NCBI GenBank assembly: GCA_023418095.1
Contig: JAEZDL010000138.1
Span: 1-10,159, forward strand
DNA length: 10,159 nt
Direction of reading: 5' to 3'
Origin: Bacteroidota bacterium
GTDB lineage: Bacteria > Bacteroidota > Bacteroidia > Flavobacteriales_F > PHOS-HE28
Shown here: one piece after another, positions 7,001-10,159 of the stretch
Layout of the letters: every line of letters begins with the position of its first letter
Numbering within the stretch: the stretch's first letter is position 1
Notes under the pieces: model-generated
The model's input: only the letters and a program-made list of their open reading frames with translations
Told to the model about the DNA's origin: nothing
The model's database searches: none
Program-made: the position numbers and the translations under genes

Positions 7001-8459
7001 CGATGTCTTCGTGGCGGCATCAAGAGCGAGCAACGGCCAGACCAACGAAGGCTTCGTGCGGATCTATCATGGGGCACCAGGCGGGCTTCCGGCTTTGCCC
7101 GCAACGATATTGGAGAATGATCAGGACAATGCCCAATTCGGCAACGGTGCGGCATATGCGGGTGATGTGAACGGTGACGGTTACGGTGACCTCATCGTGG
7201 GCGCGCCTTTTGCCAGTTGGTTCTACGTGAATGAAGGCCGCGCGTTCGTCTATTTGGGTGGTCCTTCAGGTCTTTCAGCACCTGCCGCTTGGAATATTTC
7301 CGGTGGCCAGGCCAACGCGCAGCATGGCACTTCGGTGAGCGGTGCAGGTGATGTGAACGGAGATGGGTTCAGTGATGTGCTGATCGGTACACCCGCCTTC
7401 AGCAATGGCCAATCCAACGAGGGAAGAGTGACAATGCATTACGGGAATGGTGGTGCGGGGATCACACGCCGTACAAGGCAATACCGATCGGATCTTTCCA
7501 CCCCGGTGCAAACGAGCAACAATACGTTCGATCCAGGTTGCGCCTGGGGTATCGGGCAGTTCGCACGATCACCGTTGGGAAGAACACGGTTACGCCTCGC
7601 TATTGAAGTGAAAGGCCATGGCCCGCCGTATTCGGGCAACCCGATCACCAGCGGAATGGGGATCACAACGGAAAGCGCGGCGTGGACCAGCAGCGGCCTC
7701 ACGGGTCTCGAGCTCACGCAATCGCTCGTGACGGCACCCGGCACTTCATCCCATCCCACCTGGCGCGCACGTGTTCGATCCCATCCGGCAACGAGCATCA
7801 ATGGCCAGATGTTGGGACCTTGGTACCATTCGGGGATCCATGACGCACAGGTACCGAGCTTGAAGGTCGAACTGGCTGCTTGTGGCCCCTTGCCGATCGA
7901 ACTGGCCGAATTCACTGCCGATTGCATTGATCATAAAGTCGGGCTCCAGTGGTCCACATTCTCCGAATCGCACATCGATCGCTTTCAGGTATCGCATAGC
8001 CGCAACGGTTCCGATTGGAAGCTGGCCGGAACTGTGGATGCGATCGGGAACGAATACACCACATCGTATTATTCCTGGATCGATCAGGCAAATGATCCCG
8101 ATCGGAAATATTATCGGCTGGAGACCATTTCCACCTCCAATGAACACGTGGTCGAAGGGATATTGAGCGCGCCTGAATGCATGACCGATCGAATGGAACT
8201 TCAACTTTTCCCCAACCCGGCGGCCGGTGGCTCCATTCGCATCACCTGGCAGGGTGCGGACGGCCATGTGCTTAAGATCCATGACGCGATGGGCCGCTTC
8301 ATCAGCCAGGTCGTTTGTTCAAGCGAAGGTGAACGTACAATGGCCAATGTGGATACCGGGAACCTTCCGTCCGGCACTTATTTAGCCCGCCTTTTCGATC
8401 GGTCAGGTCAACAGCTCGCGCAGGCGAAATTCGTGGTGCTCGATGCGATCGATCGGTGA
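4065..8459 (+). CDS. Giant FG-GAP repeat (integrin-alpha-like) protein with T9SS sorting domain
   Basis: This 1464-residue protein is predicted to be exported and bound to or released from the cell surface. Residues 26-46 are hydrophobic and followed by Ala-Gln-Ala (50-52), a plausible signal-peptidase site. Residues about 56-90 look helical, and about 94-262 form a beta-rich domain ending in 'AVYPITIDPL', which I recall as the usual N-terminal companion of bacterial FG-GAP arrays. Residues about 267-1132 hold fourteen FG-GAP repeats, each with the calcium-binding pattern D-x-N-x-D-G-x-x-D. Residues about 1133-1275 are a beta-rich linker. A typical Bacteroidota pre-sorting domain starts at LPIELAEF (1276), and the type-A sorting domain runs from about 1377 (LFPNP, later LPSGTYLARL) to the end. 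The start is the GTG at 4065; an in-frame stop lies at 4056. ATG at 4140 would also leave the hydrophobic stretch but remove the charged N-region. Adhesion or ligand binding is likely from the fold; the partner is unknown. Confidence 0.93.
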   Translation: MAARTNNVKEGTGSANEAFSKAIYYMMAGAIVLMASTFITVSYLISESKAQATASVQRIDEWNQARSSSYEAIERIEYSIRRINEQEFETPNREQDLYFRFDARGFSLSPRSNGKDWYMRFQLDGIGRDGGWLLPEELPEMTVDGGELRVDHGSFTMRYTNDRRGMRQDFLVHERLSGGSALEVHLDLEGPLVARNDGPDAIEFLRPDEQPGEDEVRFRYHGLMAWDAIGRMLPTQMWAIADDLVIMVDDHDAVYPITIDPLSSTPDATLEMNTAGAAFGSSVATAGDVNGDGFSDLLVGAPDFGLMSGGEGAAFLFLGSSAGISATPAWTWIGDQAGAHAGYSVATAGDVNGDGFSDVLVGSPDRSNGQANEGRALLFLGSASGLSAVPSWSVESNQIGARLGASVATAGDVNGDGFSDILVGAPGFDSGQIDEGAVFIFHGSASGPASTPTLMLQRDQAGAAFGSAVSAAGDVNGDGYSDVVIGAPLYDNTVTDEGGIFIHHGSATGVGLVPNTTRFRAVAGAQMGYSVSFAGDVNGDGYSDVLAGLPFFSGTLSQQGQALLYRGSATGIAASPSWSHNGGQANANAGSSVAGLGDLNGDGYSDVAIGLPHFSNGQATEGLARVFKGTPTASGLSLTASWAYEGQQIGAELGTKVAPAGDVNGDGLADLVVGVPFRDNGETDEGAAMIFHGRTAVPTATASWTIEGGLVDAAFGECVSSAGDVNGDGFSDVLVGAPMYSNGQLHEGRAMLYMGSATGLSTTPAWTAEGDQADARFGFSVRSAGDVNGDGYSDVIVGSPYYSNGQTQEGRAFLYLGSPAGLSALPAWTFESGQANARLGWSVSSAGDVNGDGYSDVIVGAYLYTSTLTAEGRCYVFHGSATGLSATPDWTMDGGQLNGFFGISVGVAGDVNGDGHDDVIIGATLYDNAFSTEGAAFVVHGSPAGLLNTTAWPTFGGSGSPQLGNIAGYAGDVNGDGYSDVFVAASRASNGQTNEGFVRIYHGAPGGLPALPATILENDQDNAQFGNGAAYAGDVNGDGYGDLIVGAPFASWFYVNEGRAFVYLGGPSGLSAPAAWNISGGQANAQHGTSVSGAGDVNGDGFSDVLIGTPAFSNGQSNEGRVTMHYGNGGAGITRRTRQYRSDLSTPVQTSNNTFDPGCAWGIGQFARSPLGRTRLRLAIEVKGHGPPYSGNPITSGMGITTESAAWTSSGLTGLELTQSLVTAPGTSSHPTWRARVRSHPATSINGQMLGPWYHSGIHDAQVPSLKVELAACGPLPIELAEFTADCIDHKVGLQWSTFSESHIDRFQVSHSRNGSDWKLAGTVDAIGNEYTTSYYSWIDQANDPDRKYYRLETISTSNEHVVEGILSAPECMTDRMELQLFPNPAAGGSIRITWQGADGHVLKIHDAMGRFISQVVCSSEGERTMANVDTGNLPSGTYLARLFDRSGQQLAQAKFVVLDAIDR
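4863..7460 (+). repeat. Fourteen FG-GAP units, 186-bp period
   Basis: The Gly codon opening each G-D-V-N-G-D-G motif lies at 4923, 5109, 5295, 5481, 5667, 5853, 6045, 6231, 6417, 6603, 6789, 6975, 7161 and 7347. Twelve of the thirteen intervals are exactly 186 bases (62 residues); only the interval between units 6 and 7 is 192. All fourteen keep the calcium-ligand residues, with unit 6 having Leu for Val. Gly and Asp codons vary silently (GGT/GGC/GGA, GAT/GAC), while GTG-AAC is kept in thirteen units. The array is therefore old and kept by protein-level selection rather than a recent DNA expansion. Outer boundaries are approximate. Confidence 0.95.
8193..8456 (+). other. T9SS type-A C-terminal sorting domain (within the FG-GAP protein)
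   Basis: Residues about 1377-1464 carry the order of motifs seen in type IX sorting domains: a LQLFPNP opening, a strand 'SIRITW', a 'HVLKIHDAMGR' strand-turn, then LPSGTYLARLFD and a final 'AKFVVL' strand. In the family this domain directs the protein through the outer-membrane type IX translocon, after which it is usually removed and the protein attached to the surface. A T9SS machinery must be encoded elsewhere in this genome. Confidence 0.88.
8408..8459. other. Convergent 52-bp gene overlap
   Basis: The stop codon of the plus-strand FG-GAP gene (8457-8459) lies inside the minus-strand membrane protein gene, which runs on to its own stop at 8410-8408. Both strands are coding here, and no terminator hairpin with a T-run is visible on either side, so the two transcripts probably overlap tail to tail. 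Confidence 0.75.
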
Positions 8460-9979
8460 GGATCGCGGCGTGTTTCGTGCCATTTCCTTAGCCAAGACTT
8501 TTCACACGCCAAGAACGATTCGGTCTGTGCCGGGACGGAGAAAACCAACAGGAGCAATGTTGAAATGAGGGGGGAGAAGCGAAGAAGAGTGGTGATCTTT
8601 TCTCGATGGGAAGATAAAGGACCTTTAGCGACCCTGGTCTTCGGTCGGATCCTGATCGAATTCTTGATGGCCCGTACGTTCTCTTGCTGCAGGATCATGA
8701 TCAATGCCATGAGCGGGAGCAACCAGATCACCCTTGTACCAAATCGTGGCGCGACAACCACCATGCCTCCAGTACAGATCGCATTGATCAGAATGATCGC
8801 GGCGACAAAGATCACGGCCATCGTGTTTATACCGGTTACCCTCTTTCTGATCAGCCGTATCACTAGGAAGATCAACAGATAGGCGACGGATAACAATAGA
8901 ACGACATCGTGCATACGGATCAGTGCTGAAAGTGTGGCAGGCTGGAGAAGTGAACGGGATTGCCTGCTGTTCTCATATCGATCCAATTCTTCAGGAACGA
9001 ATTTCGCCAACCGTTGGTACATCAAGGTTCCGGGGCCAAAAACGCCAGTTCCATCGGCAATCTGCGAGCTTGCGAGTTGCCGAACGGTCGATCGGATAAG
9101 GGCTTCGGCATGCATCAATTGATATTTCGGGACTTTGAATGATGTTGAAATTATGCGTTCGAATTCGTCTTTGGAATCGGCCCAGGTCGCAAAGAGTTGC
9201 ATTGGTCCTTGTGGATCCCACATGAAAGCGTTCGCATCCCTCGGAATATTCCCCGCCTGGCACAACCGGTATCGATCCTTATCGCAGTTCTCTTTCAGGA
9301 ACTCCTGCAAGATCCCATTCTCTGCCATGCGGGCCATGAAGAAAACGTGGCTCGATTTCGAGATCGATACACCCATGGGAATGATCCCGATCAGCGATAC
9401 GATCGTGATCGGAAGGAGCCGTGTTCGCAACTTCCTTTTGTTGAAGAAGAGAAAGTGGATCGCGACGATCAGTAATACCAACAACATGATCGGTATGTGC
9501 GACATGTGCATGCTGAAAGCAACGATGTAGATCGCCAGCATCAAAAGCTTCACAGGCTCTGGATCGGCGATCAGAAGAAAGCATGAAAGCAGAAGGATCG
9601 GTGTGAAGATGTCCGGGATCAATTGTCCCGAAACGAATGTGATCCCCGTAGCCATGCTGGTCACCAGAATGATCAAAAGCTTGCGAACGTCCGATCGAAT
9701 TTCGAGTAGATCCAATGTTCGGCGCAGAATGATACTGAGCAGCAGGCATTGCGCCATGATAACGGTCCAGAGCGTGGTTCCGTTGAAACTGGTGATCCGA
9801 CTGAAGACCCCGTAGGTGATCGGTCGATCCACCAACGTTTCCAGTTCAAATCCGCTGGCGAGGTACGAGGAAGTATCCGAGTAGACGATCGGGTATCCGT
9901 TCCAGATCGCCCCGGTCATCAGGATCGCTACGCTGATGGCGTGGAAGAGCATATCGGACATAATCCTTCCGCGCTGCAT
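8408..9979 (-). CDS. Uncharacterised polytopic membrane protein, possibly GT-C-like
   Basis: This 523-residue inner-membrane protein has about ten or eleven hydrophobic segments (near residues 11-27, 70-85, 100-117, 122-138, 144-158, 161-179, 188-206, 357-378, 384-407, 415-431 and 469-484) and one large loop (about 207-356). Just after the first segment is WNGYPIVYSDTSSYL (26-40), an acidic motif in the position where GT-C glycosyltransferases keep catalytic Asp/Glu. The big loop carries FFMARMAENG (213-222), Cys232, Cys240 and FMWDPQGP (252-259), a pattern I recall from unnamed membrane proteins in other phyla. A glycosyltransferase role is therefore a guess. The start at 9979 is four bases after the upstream stop; ATG at 9961 or 9952 is possible. 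The last 17 residues or so are antisense to the FG-GAP gene and may be a non-conserved tail. Confidence 0.8.
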   Translation of the reverse strand: MQRGRIMSDMLFHAISVAILMTGAIWNGYPIVYSDTSSYLASGFELETLVDRPITYGVFSRITSFNGTTLWTVIMAQCLLLSIILRRTLDLLEIRSDVRKLLIILVTSMATGITFVSGQLIPDIFTPILLLSCFLLIADPEPVKLLMLAIYIVAFSMHMSHIPIMLLVLLIVAIHFLFFNKRKLRTRLLPITIVSLIGIIPMGVSISKSSHVFFMARMAENGILQEFLKENCDKDRYRLCQAGNIPRDANAFMWDPQGPMQLFATWADSKDEFERIISTSFKVPKYQLMHAEALIRSTVRQLASSQIADGTGVFGPGTLMYQRLAKFVPEELDRYENSRQSRSLLQPATLSALIRMHDVVLLLSVAYLLIFLVIRLIRKRVTGINTMAVIFVAAIILINAICTGGMVVVAPRFGTRVIWLLPLMALIMILQQENVRAIKNSIRIRPKTRVAKGPLSSHREKITTLLRFSPLISTLLLLVFSVPAQTESFLACEKSWLRKWHETRRDPHRSIASSTTNFACASC

Positions 9980-9983
9980 CTGG

Positions 9984-10159
9984 TCATTTTGCGATCATGG
10001 TCCACCCGCGTATCGATCCAAGCGAATGGTGCAGAACGATCGGATACAGAATGCTCCACGCCGCCATCGCGGGCAGAATCAGGCGATCACCCTGCCAGAA
10101 TGATACCCCGGAAGTAAATAGAACATACATGGATAGCCCCAAGATCGTTAAATATGACA
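9984..10159 (-). CDS. Membrane protein C-terminus (5' end outside window), GT-C-like
   Basis: From the window edge one minus-strand frame is open for 57 residues and ends at TGA (9986-9984). The peptide has a hydrophobic segment followed by FWQGDRLILPAMAAW and a second hydrophobic stretch, ending in GWTMIAK. A 'GDR-x-x-LP' loop between two late membrane segments is typical of the last helices of polytopic GT-C or ArnT/PMT-like glycosyltransferases; with only the tail visible this is a tentative assignment. Codon use resembles the neighbours. Only four bases separate its stop from the next gene's ATG at 9979, so the two genes are very likely in one operon and translationally coupled. The N-terminal catalytic part lies outside the window. 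Confidence 0.7.
   Translation of the reverse strand, partial: SYLTILGLSMYVLFTSGVSFWQGDRLILPAMAAWSILYPIVLHHSLGSIRGWTMIAK

Noticed and set aside
4863..7460. The 186-bp tandem array as a possible CRISPR or satellite repeat
   Set aside because: Units are long, diverged and in frame throughout, with silent codon differences and no spacer-repeat structure. The periodicity is explained by protein blades.

Overview
The window looks like a chromosomal segment of a fairly GC-rich member of the Bacteroidota. The evidence is a large secreted protein ending in a type IX secretion (T9SS) type-A sorting domain, a second signal-peptide/PKD surface protein of the style common in that phylum, a LytS-type kinase paired with a LytTR regulator, and starts without strong Shine-Dalgarno sites. 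A GC-rich Flavobacteriales-like lineage is plausible, but that is inference only.

Layout, left to right. (1) 1-1490, minus strand: the first 496 residues of a secreted protein with a signal peptide, propeller-like repeats and a PKD domain; its 3' end lies outside the window. (2) 1491-1635: a short spacer with a stem-loop at the end of the next operon and a weak Bacteroidota-type promoter for gene 1. (3) 1636-3534, minus strand: a two-gene two-component operon, with the membrane kinase (2419-3534, possibly from 3675) first and the LytTR response regulator (1636-2406) 12 bases after it. (4) About 3535-4064: a divergent intergenic region with no convincing gene. (5) 4065-8459, plus strand: a 1464-residue FG-GAP/integrin-alpha-like protein. 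It has an N-terminal membrane or signal segment, an N-terminal beta domain, fourteen calcium-motif FG-GAP repeats spaced almost perfectly at 62 residues, and a C-terminal T9SS sorting domain. (6) 8408-9979, minus strand: a 523-residue uncharacterised polytopic membrane protein whose 3' end overlaps the FG-GAP gene by 52 bases. (7) 9984-10159, minus strand: the C-terminal end of another membrane protein, probably GT-C-like, four bases upstream of gene 6 and so likely in the same transcript.

How the parts may work together: two predicted exported proteins flank a LytS/LytTR signalling pair, a regulator type that often controls envelope and surface functions in Bacteroidota. Control of either neighbour is inference from position. 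The right-hand membrane proteins look like a separate operon, possibly for cell-surface glycan or lipid modification.

The most striking signals are the exact 14-fold (2 x 7) 186-bp periodicity of the FG-GAP gene and a strong local excess of the palindrome CGATCG in coding and non-coding DNA alike. No mobile element, CRISPR array, rRNA or tRNA was recognised.
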